A stretch of DNA of 23,392 nt, from positions 1 to 23,392 of the forward strand of contig DOYB01000073.1 of the NCBI GenBank assembly GCA_003518745.1, given 5' to 3'. Position numbers and translations under genes: made by a program. The DNA is from Selenomonas sp. (GTDB lineage Bacteria > Bacillota > Negativicutes > Selenomonadales > Selenomonadaceae). Positions within the stretch are counted from its first letter, which is position 1; every line of letters starts with the position of its first letter. Positions 7,307-14,692 of this stretch are shown here, in pieces. The notes under the pieces were generated by a model. It was not told where the DNA came from. It ran no database searches and worked only from the letters and a program-made list of their open reading frames with translations.

Positions 7307-9013
7307 TCAATGAATCAATCTCTCCATGAATACGTCCTTGGGCTCAGGATAGCCGAAGTAAAAGCCCTGGATAACATCAGCCTTGCACTCATCCCTGAGG
7401 AAAAGGTAAGGAGCCTCCTCCTCCACACCCTCAATGCAGACCTCCATTCCTATACTGTGGCACAGCATTATGGTGTACTTCACAAGATTGCGGTCAAAAT
7501 CACTCTTGAGGATATCCTGCACAAAGACCCTGTCGATCTTGATTATATCACAGGCAAAGTGCTTCAGGAAACCAAGGGAGGAATAGCCCGTTCCAAAGTC
7601 ATCCATGGCAATGCGGATTCCCAATTCGTGGAACTGGGCAAACTGACGATTCACGAATTCCCAGTCCGAAACACTCTGACTCTCTGTCAGCTCGAAGGTA
7701 ATGGTATGGGGATCGATATCGTAACGTTCAAGGCATTCCTTAACAAATGGATAGAAGGTATGTTCTTCCAGCTGATACAGGGAAATATTTATGCTCATCT
7801 GGAAATCGGGCATATATTTCTGACATTCCTTGCAGGTAATCACTGCCTGTTCTACTATCCAATGTCCCACAGGGATAATCATGCGTGATTTTTCCAGCAG
7901 TGGGATAAACTGCATCGGAGCCAGTATCTCGCCATCATTATCCCTCCAGCGCAGCAAGGCTTCAGCACCAAGGAGCCTGCCGTCCCTTGCGTCCACCTGG
8001 GGCTGGTAGTAAAGGAAGAAGTCATCACAGCCTCTGGCGATGCAGTTCTTCATCAGGGTCTCCATGCTGATATCATAACGCCATTTATCATATGCCTCCT
8101 GAGAGAAGAAGCATATCCTGTCCCTGCCCTGCTGTATTGCCATGGACATAGCCGCCTCAGCATGTTTAAGAAGGGTATCCACATCCATTCCATCACGAGG
8201 ATAGAACGCCGCTCCCGCTGATGCCGTACAGTACACCTTTTCCTCTACTCCATGGATATCCCTCAGGCTGAGCTGGATACTGGAAAACAATATCTCGACC
8301 TCCTCAGGCATAGCCTGGGGCCACAGGATGGCAAACTGATTTCCATCCATCTTGTACAGGTGGAGATCTGATGGAAGAAGATTAGATATGTTCTGGGCAA
8401 TCTGGCGCAGCGCGAGATCTCCAAACTGGTAGCCGTAGGTTTCGTTTATTATCTGGAAGTTATCCAGACCAACTACCATAACCGCGCCCTCTGTAACCTC
8501 AAAGGTCTCCGGGTCCACGGCAACCGACTCAAGCTCCTTGCTCATTGCCTTGTAGAGCGCGTAGCGATTCAGGAGCTTAGTGACCATATCCACCCGAACG
8601 ACCCTGTCCATCTGCATTATGATGCCTGTCCATATTACGGGCGTACCTTCCTCATCATAACCCACGACACCATGGCAGTTTACCCAGCCATATTCGCCTG
8701 AACGATACCTCACCCGGTAATCAAAATCATGCTCATGCTCCATGTTTTCACGGTCTTCCATGACATCCTGGAGGCTCAGCAGATACAGTTCCCTGTCATC
8801 AGGCTCTATGAGTGGCAGCCAATAGCTGTCCATATCCTCAAGAACCACATCCGGCAAATCGAAATCCCGCACAAAGCTATCAGAAAGCAGCACGATTCCC
8901 TCATTCAAGTCAACTGCGAAGAGGTAGCCCGGAGTTGCCCTCTGCAGGGTATCAAAATAGGGACGAATCCCGTACAATAAAGACGTTTCAGGAATACTCC
9001 CCGGCGTTCTCAT
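7307..9013 (-). CDS. PAS-GGDEF-EAL protein, predicted c-di-GMP phosphodiesterase
   Basis: A soluble 568-aa signalling protein. A PAS-like sensor (about residues 20-137, with FDYRVRYRSGEYGWVNCHG) is followed by a GGDEF domain (about 140-300) and a C-terminal EAL domain (about 315-565). The cyclase signature is replaced by DGNQF at residues 223-227, so synthesis of c-di-GMP is unlikely; the domain may only bind GTP or regulate. The EAL domain keeps its catalytic set: EALLRW (Glu351), the Asn of NISLYQL, ELTES, DDFGTG (Asp471-472), the IKID lysine and Asp, EGVEE, and the Gln of QGFYFG. Hydrolysis of c-di-GMP is therefore predicted. The ATG at 9013 follows GAGGGTG and replaces a TTG 14 codons upstream. 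It follows pyrR by 47 bases and may share its transcript. What the PAS domain senses is not visible. Confidence 0.92.
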   Translation of the reverse strand: MRTPGSIPETSLLYGIRPYFDTLQRATPGYLFAVDLNEGIVLLSDSFVRDFDLPDVVLEDMDSYWLPLIEPDDRELYLLSLQDVMEDRENMEHEHDFDYRVRYRSGEYGWVNCHGVVGYDEEGTPVIWTGIIMQMDRVVRVDMVTKLLNRYALYKAMSKELESVAVDPETFEVTEGAVMVVGLDNFQIINETYGYQFGDLALRQIAQNISNLLPSDLHLYKMDGNQFAILWPQAMPEEVEILFSSIQLSLRDIHGVEEKVYCTASAGAAFYPRDGMDVDTLLKHAEAAMSMAIQQGRDRICFFSQEAYDKWRYDISMETLMKNCIARGCDDFFLYYQPQVDARDGRLLGAEALLRWRDNDGEILAPMQFIPLLEKSRMIIPVGHWIVEQAVITCKECQKYMPDFQMSINISLYQLEEHTFYPFVKECLERYDIDPHTITFELTESQSVSDWEFVNRQFAQFHELGIRIAMDDFGTGYSSLGFLKHFACDIIKIDRVFVQDILKSDFDRNLVKYTIMLCHSIGMEVCIEGVEEEAPYLFLRDECKADVIQGFYFGYPEPKDVFMERLIH

Positions 9014-9060
9014 AGTAAACACCCTCTTCCACTGGTTTATACGCTTTAAATACAATCGTT

Positions 9061-9636
9061 TTATCGTGATGAATCATCAGCTTTGACCTCTCTCAAAAGC
9101 ACTGCGTCCTCTCCGGAGCCGCCATCGCTTTCTGTAAGCTGTACACTTACCGTCTCATGTGAGGAGGTAGGGACATTCTTACCCACAAAATCTGCCCTTA
9201 TGGGAAGCTCCCTGTGTCCCCTATCCACCAGCACAGCCAGCTGTATAGCCTTAGGACGTCCCATATCAATCACCGCGTCCAGCGCGGCGCGAATCGTGCG
9301 CCCCGTATAAAGCACATCATCCACCAACACGATCGTCTTCCCGGTGATATCCGAGGGAAGCTCCGTTGAACGCACGATGGGCTGATATGACAGGGTCGAA
9401 AGATCATCCCTGTACAGTGTTATATCCAGGCTCCCAACCGGAGGCCTGCTGTTCTCGATTTCCTCAATCAGGTCAGCCAAACGCTCTGCCAGGGGAACTC
9501 CCCTTGTTCTTATACCCACGACAACCACATTATCCGTTCCCTTGTTCTTCTCCACTATCTCATGGGCAATACGTGTAAGGGCACGGCGAATCCCCTCGCT
9601 GTCAAGCAAAATCGTCTTGTCCACCAATGTCGGCAT
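9061..9636 (-). CDS. pyrR: Bifunctional pyrimidine regulator / uracil phosphoribosyltransferase
   Basis: PyrR binds pyr mRNA leaders when UMP or UTP is abundant and attenuates pyrimidine biosynthesis; it also has uracil phosphoribosyltransferase activity. The 191-aa protein has the PRPP-binding loop VLVDDVLYTGRT (Asp106-Asp107), VVVGIRTRGVPLAERL and VDRGHRELPIRADFVGKNVPTS, all standard for PyrR. The C-terminal tail after EDAVLLREV is short and charged. The ATG at 9636 follows AGGGGG with seven bases between. It sits 44 bases after rluD, as in B. subtilis, but the biosynthetic pyr genes do not follow; an EAL protein does. I see no PyrR-binding attenuator in the short gap, so its targets are probably elsewhere. 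Confidence 0.96.
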   Translation of the reverse strand: MPTLVDKTILLDSEGIRRALTRIAHEIVEKNKGTDNVVVVGIRTRGVPLAERLADLIEEIENSRPPVGSLDITLYRDDLSTLSYQPIVRSTELPSDITGKTIVLVDDVLYTGRTIRAALDAVIDMGRPKAIQLAVLVDRGHRELPIRADFVGKNVPTSSHETVSVQLTESDGGSGEDAVLLREVKADDSSR

Positions 9637-9680
9637 AGCTGAACCCCCTGTTTATAAATTAACTCTGCGAACCCCGCATA

Positions 9681-10583
9681 TCATACTTGTCCTCGCAGGC
9701 TTCTCAATATTTCCTGCATATCCTCTGGCATGGGTGCCGAGAAAAACATCTCTTCTCCCGTGACAGGGTGATGGAGCGTCAACGAACAGGAATGGAGCGC
9801 CTGTCCTCTAATGGCAAAGGGATGCTTTCTGGTGCCATATTTGGGATCTCCCACCAGTGGATGCCCTATCTTTGTCATATGGACTCTGATCTGATGGGTG
9901 CGTCCTGTACGCAGGCTGCACTCCACCAAAGTGTACCCGCCGAATCTTTCCAACACCCTGAACTCTGTAACTGCCGGTTTTCCATGTTCCCTCACAACAG
10001 CCATTCGCTTCCTGTTGGAAGGGTCGCGTCCGATAGCGCCCTCCACTATACCCGAAGGCTCACTGATGTTCCCGTATACAACTGCCTGATAAACACGGTG
10101 CGCGCTTTTGCTGGCAATTTGCTCAGCAAGGCTCATATGGGCACGGTCGTTCTTCGCCGCCACCATCACCCCTGAGGTATCCTTATCCAAACGATGAACT
10201 ATACCGGGACGAAGTTTTCCGTTGATACCTGACAAATCCCTGCAATGAAATAAAAGTCCATTGACCAGAGTTCCTCTTGATATCCCCGCGGCCGGGTGCA
10301 CCGTCATGCCCCTGGCCTTGTTGATAACAATTATATCCGAGTCCTCGTAAAGAATGTCCAGAGGAAGCTCCTCCGGCATAATCTCCACCGGCTCCGGCTC
10401 CGGCAGGGAGAGCTCCACCTCTTCCATGCCATGAAGCTTGAAGTTTGCTTTCCTGAGTTTTCCATCAACCAGTACCCGTCCATTTTCAATCAGCTTCTGC
10501 ACATGGGAACGTGTAAGCTCAGTCTGCATGCGAACCAAAAACAAATCCAGCCGCTCACCGGGGCTGTCAGACCACAGCTTCAT
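9681..10583 (-). CDS. rluD: RluA-family 23S rRNA pseudouridine synthase (RluD-like)
   Basis: Isomerises uridines to pseudouridine in structured RNA, probably helix 69 of 23S rRNA if it is a true RluD ortholog. An N-terminal S4 RNA-binding domain (about residues 8-60, with ERLDLFLVRM and RSHVQKLIENGRVLVDG) precedes the synthase domain. The catalytic motif is GIVHRLDKDTSG with Asp133. RTGRTHQIRVHMTKIGHPLVGD is also typical. The ATG at 10583 overlaps the lspA stop as ATGA and has AAAGGAG just upstream, so the 37 extra upstream codons are not used; the product is 300 aa. The lspA-rluD-pyrR order matches B. subtilis (ylyB). Exact RNA target is inferred from the family only. Confidence 0.94.
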   Translation of the reverse strand: MKLWSDSPGERLDLFLVRMQTELTRSHVQKLIENGRVLVDGKLRKANFKLHGMEEVELSLPEPEPVEIMPEELPLDILYEDSDIIVINKARGMTVHPAAGISRGTLVNGLLFHCRDLSGINGKLRPGIVHRLDKDTSGVMVAAKNDRAHMSLAEQIASKSAHRVYQAVVYGNISEPSGIVEGAIGRDPSNRKRMAVVREHGKPAVTEFRVLERFGGYTLVECSLRTGRTHQIRVHMTKIGHPLVGDPKYGTRKHPFAIRGQALHSCSLTLHHPVTGEEMFFSAPMPEDMQEILRSLRGQV

Positions 10584-11065
10584 CGGATATTTCTCCTTTT
10601 CCTTTGGGATCCCTCTCCGAGGAACAAAATCGAATACAGCATACTGCCTACCCCGATTACAATCGCAATATCCGCTAGATTGAACACAGGCCAAAATCGG
10701 AAATCAAGATAATCCACCACAAGCCCGCTTTCTATCCTATCGATCAGATTACCCACGGCACCGCCTAAAAGCGCCATTACACCATAATGCATCCACCTGT
10801 CCATCTTCCTGATAGCTGGGTACATACAAAAGGCCGCCGCAATTACAATGATTCCTGCCAGCACAAAAAACAATCTCTGGTTCTCCATTATGCCGAAGGC
10901 GGCTCCGGGGTTAAGCACAAAGGTCAAATGAAAGACATCTCTCACTACAGGAATCGACTCACCCGGCACCATGGACAGCTTAACAACTATTTTTATAAGC
11001 TGATCAAATAAAATAACGGCCAGGAACATTAACATATCATTTGGAAGACAAAACCTCCGCCTCAA
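10580..11065 (-). CDS. lspA: Lipoprotein signal peptidase (signal peptidase II)
   Basis: Inner-membrane aspartyl protease that cleaves the signal peptide of prolipoproteins after lipid attachment. The 161-aa protein has four hydrophobic segments and the catalytic aspartates in GNLIDR (Asp109) and FNLADIAI (Asp132), with the conserved NPGAAFG loop. The start is uncertain. The TTG at 11065 overlaps the divIVA stop as TTGA and would give coupled translation. An ATG at 11035 (MLMFLAVILFDQ) fits the family N-terminus better, but its nearest ribosome site, GGAGG, is about 18 bases away. The basic tail ends in RKRRNIR and overlaps the rluD start by four bases. Confidence 0.95.
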   Translation of the reverse strand: MRRRFCLPNDMLMFLAVILFDQLIKIVVKLSMVPGESIPVVRDVFHLTFVLNPGAAFGIMENQRLFFVLAGIIVIAAAFCMYPAIRKMDRWMHYGVMALLGGAVGNLIDRIESGLVVDYLDFRFWPVFNLADIAIVIGVGSMLYSILFLGEGSQRKRRNIR

Positions 11066-11793
11066 ACCGAATCACCGACATTTCCCAACTTTTCTTTACC
11101 ATCTACGGTTCTATCACCGGCCACAGCCTCGACCTCCGCTTGGTAACCCGAGCCGTGGCTCTTAACGTAATCGGCTTCTTCCTGCTGCTTAACGAGCCGC
11201 TCCGACACCTGCGCGGACTCAGCTTGCTCACAGGCCTCAGGGTTAGGTATCTCCTCAAGGGTACGATCCAAAAGCTTCAGTTCGGCTTCCATCGTTTCCC
11301 TGAGAATTGACAGGAATCTGTTCCTGTCACGCACCAGACGGTCATATTCTGACACGATAACCCGAACCTTGCCCATGGCCTCGTCCAGGGTCTGCTTTGC
11401 TCTGGCTTCTGCCTCCTCGATAATCTTCTTGGCATGGCTTTCAGCCTCTTCTATACGCTTCTGTGACTCCAGCTCCGAACGGAGCTTCATGCTCTGGCAA
11501 TCCTTCGCGGCATTCTCCTTGGTTTCCAAAGCAAAAGTCTTTGCCGCGGAGGTAACCTCCTCTGCTGTACGCTGCGCCACTGAAAGTGCCTCCTGCAGGC
11601 TGCTCTCCATTCGCTTGTATTGCTCCACATCCCTGTCACGACGCGCTATACGATCTCTGAGTTCCTCGTTATCCCTGCAGAGTCTGTCATAGTCGTTGAC
11701 CACCTGGTCCAAAAATTCATCCACTTCGCCTTCGTCATATCCACGAAAGCTCTTGGAAAATTCTCTATTATGTATATCAATAGGTGTCAGCAA
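11062..11793 (-). CDS. divIVA: DivIVA-domain cell division/polarity protein
   Basis: A 243-aa coiled-coil protein of the DivIVA/GpsB family, which binds curved membrane at poles and septa and recruits division or growth partners. The N-terminal membrane-binding domain is clear: LTPIDIHNREFSKSFRGYDEGEVDEFLDQV, where the Phe at residue 12 and Arg at 17 match the conserved lipid-contact region. A long heptad-rich coiled coil follows (about residues 35-190), with a variable acidic tail. The start is a TTG with AAGGAGG nine bases upstream. It is 14 bases after ylmH and overlaps lspA. The sepF-ylmH-divIVA order is the Firmicute division cluster, here without a visible yggT. Confidence 0.95.
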   Translation of the reverse strand: MLTPIDIHNREFSKSFRGYDEGEVDEFLDQVVNDYDRLCRDNEELRDRIARRDRDVEQYKRMESSLQEALSVAQRTAEEVTSAAKTFALETKENAAKDCQSMKLRSELESQKRIEEAESHAKKIIEEAEARAKQTLDEAMGKVRVIVSEYDRLVRDRNRFLSILRETMEAELKLLDRTLEEIPNPEACEQAESAQVSERLVKQQEEADYVKSHGSGYQAEVEAVAGDRTVDGKEKLGNVGDSV

Positions 11794-11807
11794 AATGCCG
11801 TACCTCC

Positions 11808-12599
11808 TTACATGTACCTCTTCAAAACGACGCTTATGCGTCCCTTCTTCGTCTGCCCGCGAACCTCGGCAACCTCAAGCCTGCCGCGTCCCCTCATGGA
11901 GAGCACATCCCCTTCCTTAACGGTCTGGGAAGTCTGCTTTACAGACTGCCAGTTCAGCTTCAGTTTGTCCTGCTCGATATCCGCTGCCGCCCTGCTGCGT
12001 GAGGAACCAAAGCCCGCCGCGGCGATGGAATCAACCCGCAAGGATGCCACAGTCGCGCGAATCTCCTTGCAGCGTTCCTCCTTTGGCGCAATGGAACCTA
12101 TATCGTCCAAGGTACATGTAACCCCAGCCTCTCCAATTCTGTTGAGGTTTTCTATCAAATAATCTGCCAGCTTCCTGTCCGTCAGAATCCTCGCGGAGTC
12201 TGAGGTGGCGATGATATCTCCAAAGCACTCGCGTTCAAGACCTAAGGACATCAGGGAACCCAAAACATCCCTATGGGACAGTCTCACAAACTGCCCCTGC
12301 CACTCTGCCTTTACCACCGCGATTTCAAAGACCGGCGCTCCGGCAAAGTCCTCATGGCAAAATGCCGCGCGCTGGCGCTCCGCTCCTGAATATCCTCCAT
12401 CGAAATCTACCTGTATGCCATCCATACTGGCCGCCACGGTTCCCGCTATTTCCTGTCCATAGGGATCCAGAAAACCGCTCAGCTTGTATTTCCTGTTTTT
12501 TACGGCCTGTCCCGCCAAATCCACAAGACGGACGGCGATATCCTCACCCTCCGTTCCCTTGTAGAAGCGTATTATTTTCTCCCTCGCGTCCTGTGCCAT
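11808..12599 (-). CDS. ylmH: YlmH, S4-domain RNA-binding protein
   Basis: Member of the YlmH/RqcP2-like family; homologs carry a C-terminal S4 domain, bind ribosomes or tRNA, and have been linked to ribosome quality control and to division. The 263-aa protein has an N-terminal alpha/beta domain (FLDPYGQEIA, then FDGGYSGAERQRAAF) and a C-terminal S4 domain from about residue 185 (LRVDSIAAAGFGSSRSRAAADI, broken by family convention into helix-turn-helix, then LSMRGRGRLEV). The ATG at 12599 follows AGGGG by seven bases; a TTG two codons earlier is an alternative. It follows sepF by nine bases and precedes divIVA by 14. Assignment is by domain pattern and position; the exact role in this organism is inferred. 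Confidence 0.92.
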   Translation of the reverse strand: MAQDAREKIIRFYKGTEGEDIAVRLVDLAGQAVKNRKYKLSGFLDPYGQEIAGTVAASMDGIQVDFDGGYSGAERQRAAFCHEDFAGAPVFEIAVVKAEWQGQFVRLSHRDVLGSLMSLGLERECFGDIIATSDSARILTDRKLADYLIENLNRIGEAGVTCTLDDIGSIAPKEERCKEIRATVASLRVDSIAAAGFGSSRSRAAADIEQDKLKLNWQSVKQTSQTVKEGDVLSMRGRGRLEVAEVRGQTKKGRISVVLKRYM

Positions 12600-12608
12600 G
12601 GCCAACCC

Positions 12609-13091
12609 CTACTTATTCAGCCAAGGCATATCCGTGGAAACCTTCTTCTCTTCCTCGGTATATGTGACATTCACGTTACTTGGAGCGCAGAGGAACACAT
12701 GCTTGCCAACCTTTTTGATTTCACCGTTCAACGCGTAGGTTGTACCACTGATGAAATCTATGATACGCTTTGCGGCCTCCGGCTCGGTATGCTCAAAATT
12801 TATAACCACCGGACGCTTTTCCCGCATACAATTCGCAACCTGCTGGGCATCATCAAATCCCTTGGGTTCAATTACGATTACCTTCATCTTGACTGAAATA
12901 TTCCCTTCTCTAGCCGACGCCGCAGACTGGAAGCTGACAACATTGTTGATTCCGCCCGGATTATCTGTGCGTACGAAGGGATTATCCCTCCTTGCGCCGA
13001 ACCCGGCCTCTTCCTCCACACCCTGCTCCTGATTATCATCATCCGAACCGTCAAGGCCCATCTTCTTTGAAACCTTATCGAGAAATCCCAT
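12609..13091 (-). CDS. sepF: Cell division protein SepF
   Basis: Membrane-tethered protein that binds and bundles FtsZ, acting in place of or beside FtsA. The 160-aa protein begins MGFLDKVSKKMGLDG, the amphipathic membrane-binding helix. A flexible acidic linker follows (residues about 15-75). The globular SepF domain has VIVIEPKGFDDAQQVA, KRPVVINFEHTE and AAKRIIDFISGTTYALNG, with the C-terminal FLCAPSNVNVT strand. The ATG at 13091 fits the family N-terminus, with GAGGAG about ten bases upstream, overlapping the yggS stop; a TTG six codons earlier is less likely. It is one of the clearest markers of the Firmicute division cluster here. Confidence 0.96.
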   Translation of the reverse strand: MGFLDKVSKKMGLDGSDDDNQEQGVEEEAGFGARRDNPFVRTDNPGGINNVVSFQSAASAREGNISVKMKVIVIEPKGFDDAQQVANCMREKRPVVINFEHTEPEAAKRIIDFISGTTYALNGEIKKVGKHVFLCAPSNVNVTYTEEEKKVSTDMPWLNK

Positions 13092-13105
13092 ATATAACAC
13101 ACTCC

Positions 13106-13801
13106 TCAATTATACTGACGTGCGCCGAAAATCGCGGTACCAACCCTGACTATGTTAGCTCCCTCTTCCACAGCAATGGAATAGTCATGAGTCATTCCCA
13201 TAGATAAATATACTATATTCGCTCCGGGCAGTTTCTTTTCCTTTAATTGCAAAAAAATTTCATGCATTTCCCTGAAAATCGGGCGGCATTCTTCGACATT
13301 TTCATAATTCGGCGCAATACACATCAGCCCACAGAGCCTCAGGTTAGGGAGAGCTGCCACAAATCTCTCGAATTCATCCAGTTCCTCCCGGTAAACCCCT
13401 GACTTGCTCTCCTCTCTGGCAAGATTGACCTGTATCAGTACATCCTGAACCTTGGAAATATGTGCCGCCGCGCTGTCCACTGCCTGAGCCAGCCGCTGAC
13501 TGTCTATAGAATGAATGAGATTGAAATACCTCACGGCCTGCTTAGCCTTGTTGGTCTGCAGATGACCGATGAGGTGCCATCTCACATCCCTGTCCAGCTG
13601 CTCATACTTTGACGCGGCCTCCTGAATACGGTTCTCTCCAATATCGGTCACCCCCGCGTCAATAGCCTCGCGCATGGCTTCAATCCCATGATTTTTAGTC
13701 ACCGCTACCAGCTGCACCGGGTTATCCGCTGCTTCACGGCTCCTGCGCGCGCGCGCCTTTTCTATTTCGGCTTCCACAGCCTGAAGCCGTTCCCTTATCA
13801 T
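13106..13801 (-). CDS. yggS: YggS/PLPBP family PLP homeostasis protein
   Basis: Single-domain pyridoxal-phosphate binding protein of the alanine-racemase N-terminal fold, without known enzymatic activity, that helps control PLP and amino-acid pools. The 231-aa protein has the PLP lysine at residue 36 (QLVAVTKNHG), GENRIQEAASKY, the family-typical WHLIGHLQTNKAK, VNLAREESKSGV, LCGLMCIAP and LSMGMTHDYSIAVEEG, ending in VRVGTAIFGAR. The ATG at 13801 follows GGGAGG by eight bases; 42 upstream codons of open frame lie inside pgeF and are not used. It lies 17 bases after pgeF and its stop is next to the sepF ribosome site. The pgeF-yggS-sepF order is widespread in Firmicutes. Confidence 0.96.
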   Translation of the reverse strand: MIRERLQAVEAEIEKARARRSREAADNPVQLVAVTKNHGIEAMREAIDAGVTDIGENRIQEAASKYEQLDRDVRWHLIGHLQTNKAKQAVRYFNLIHSIDSQRLAQAVDSAAAHISKVQDVLIQVNLAREESKSGVYREELDEFERFVAALPNLRLCGLMCIAPNYENVEECRPIFREMHEIFLQLKEKKLPGANIVYLSMGMTHDYSIAVEEGANIVRVGTAIFGARQYN

Positions 13802-13818
13802 AGAATCTTCCTCCCGAT

Positions 13819-14643
13819 TCAATACTCCTTCAATGCTATGACTGCCCCTATCCTGCCTGTCTTTCCGCCATCTGCCCTGTATGAAAAGAACCAGTTGTGC
13901 TTGCAGCAGGTACACTCTTCGGCACAATCCACATTCTGCTCCGGTACGCCTGCCTCCAGAAGCTGCAGCCTATTAGCCTGCCAAAGATCCAGTCTGACAC
14001 TTTCATCCTCTCCCGGAAGCAGCAGCTCCTTCCACGCATTAGGAAAGGCTTTCCTGCACTCCTCTTGGACATTTTCGCCAACCTCATAGCAGCATGGGCC
14101 TATTGATGGGCCAATGCCCACAAGACACGACTCCGGCTTCGTACCGAATTCCCTTCCCATTGCGGCGAGGGTCTTCTGCCCAATCTTAAGCATGGTCCCC
14201 TTCCACCCCGCATGAGCAATGCCCACCGCCAGATTTTCAGGATCAAAAAACAGCACAGGTACACAGTCCGCAAAGCAAAGCAGTATAGGAAGCCCCCTCA
14301 CATTGGTGATAAGGGCATCCGTCCGGGGAATCGAATCATCATAGGCCCTGCTTCCCCTTCCCCTATCCTTTTCAGTCACACGGAATATGAAATCACCATG
14401 CACCTGCTCCGGGGTTGTGATATCCTTAGCACGAAGATGCAGGGAACCAGCGAAAATATCCCTGTTCCTGCAAACGTCCTCACTGCTGTCGCCCACATGA
14501 AGCGCCAAATTCAAGGAATCGCAAGGTGCCTTGCTCACGCCTCCCAGCCGGGCTGAAACAGCATGGGTAACGGCATCTTCAGGAAATATGCTGAATCGCC
14601 CCTGCCAAAGGTTATTTGCCATATGCTTCAAGAAAAAACTCAT
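13819..14643 (-). CDS. pgeF: Peptidoglycan editing factor / multicopper-oxidase-like laccase domain protein
   Basis: DUF152/YlmD/YfiH family. Homologs act on purine nucleosides, and in E. coli remove wrongly built UDP-MurNAc-serine, hence the peptidoglycan-editing name. The 274-aa protein has the zinc-ligand set: the His of TTPEQVHGD, the Cys of LCFADCVPVLFFD and the His of VGIAHAGWKGT. GIGPSIGPCCYEVG and the cysteine-rich ECTCCKHNWFFSYRADGGKTGR end complete the family pattern. The ATG at 14643 (MSFFLKHMANN) follows AAAGG by eight bases, and the upstream open codons run into the gene before it. A promoter is possible in the 49-base gap before it. It heads the division cluster. Confidence 0.93.
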   Translation of the reverse strand: MSFFLKHMANNLWQGRFSIFPEDAVTHAVSARLGGVSKAPCDSLNLALHVGDSSEDVCRNRDIFAGSLHLRAKDITTPEQVHGDFIFRVTEKDRGRGSRAYDDSIPRTDALITNVRGLPILLCFADCVPVLFFDPENLAVGIAHAGWKGTMLKIGQKTLAAMGREFGTKPESCLVGIGPSIGPCCYEVGENVQEECRKAFPNAWKELLLPGEDESVRLDLWQANRLQLLEAGVPEQNVDCAEECTCCKHNWFFSYRADGGKTGRIGAVIALKEY

Positions 14644-14662
14644 ATCATGAACCTTTCTTTCG

Positions 14663-14692
14663 AGTATATATTGTACCGCACCTGTCAAGCAA
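14663..14692 (-). promoter_or_regulatory. Possible promoter for pgeF and the division cluster
   Basis: In the 49 bases between the large EAL gene and pgeF, the minus strand reads TTGCTTGACAGG and, downstream, TATACT (14668-14663). TTGCTT (14692-14687) with an 18-base spacer is one reading; the closer TTGACA (14688-14683) matches consensus exactly but leaves only 14 bases. The position, just before a conserved gene run, supports a promoter, but the spacing is not ideal either way. Confidence 0.4.

Noticed and set aside
13800..13927. N-terminal extension of YggS by 42 codons
   Set aside because: The extension is an open frame inside pgeF; the ATG at 13801 has a good ribosome site and gives the PLP lysine its usual position, 36.
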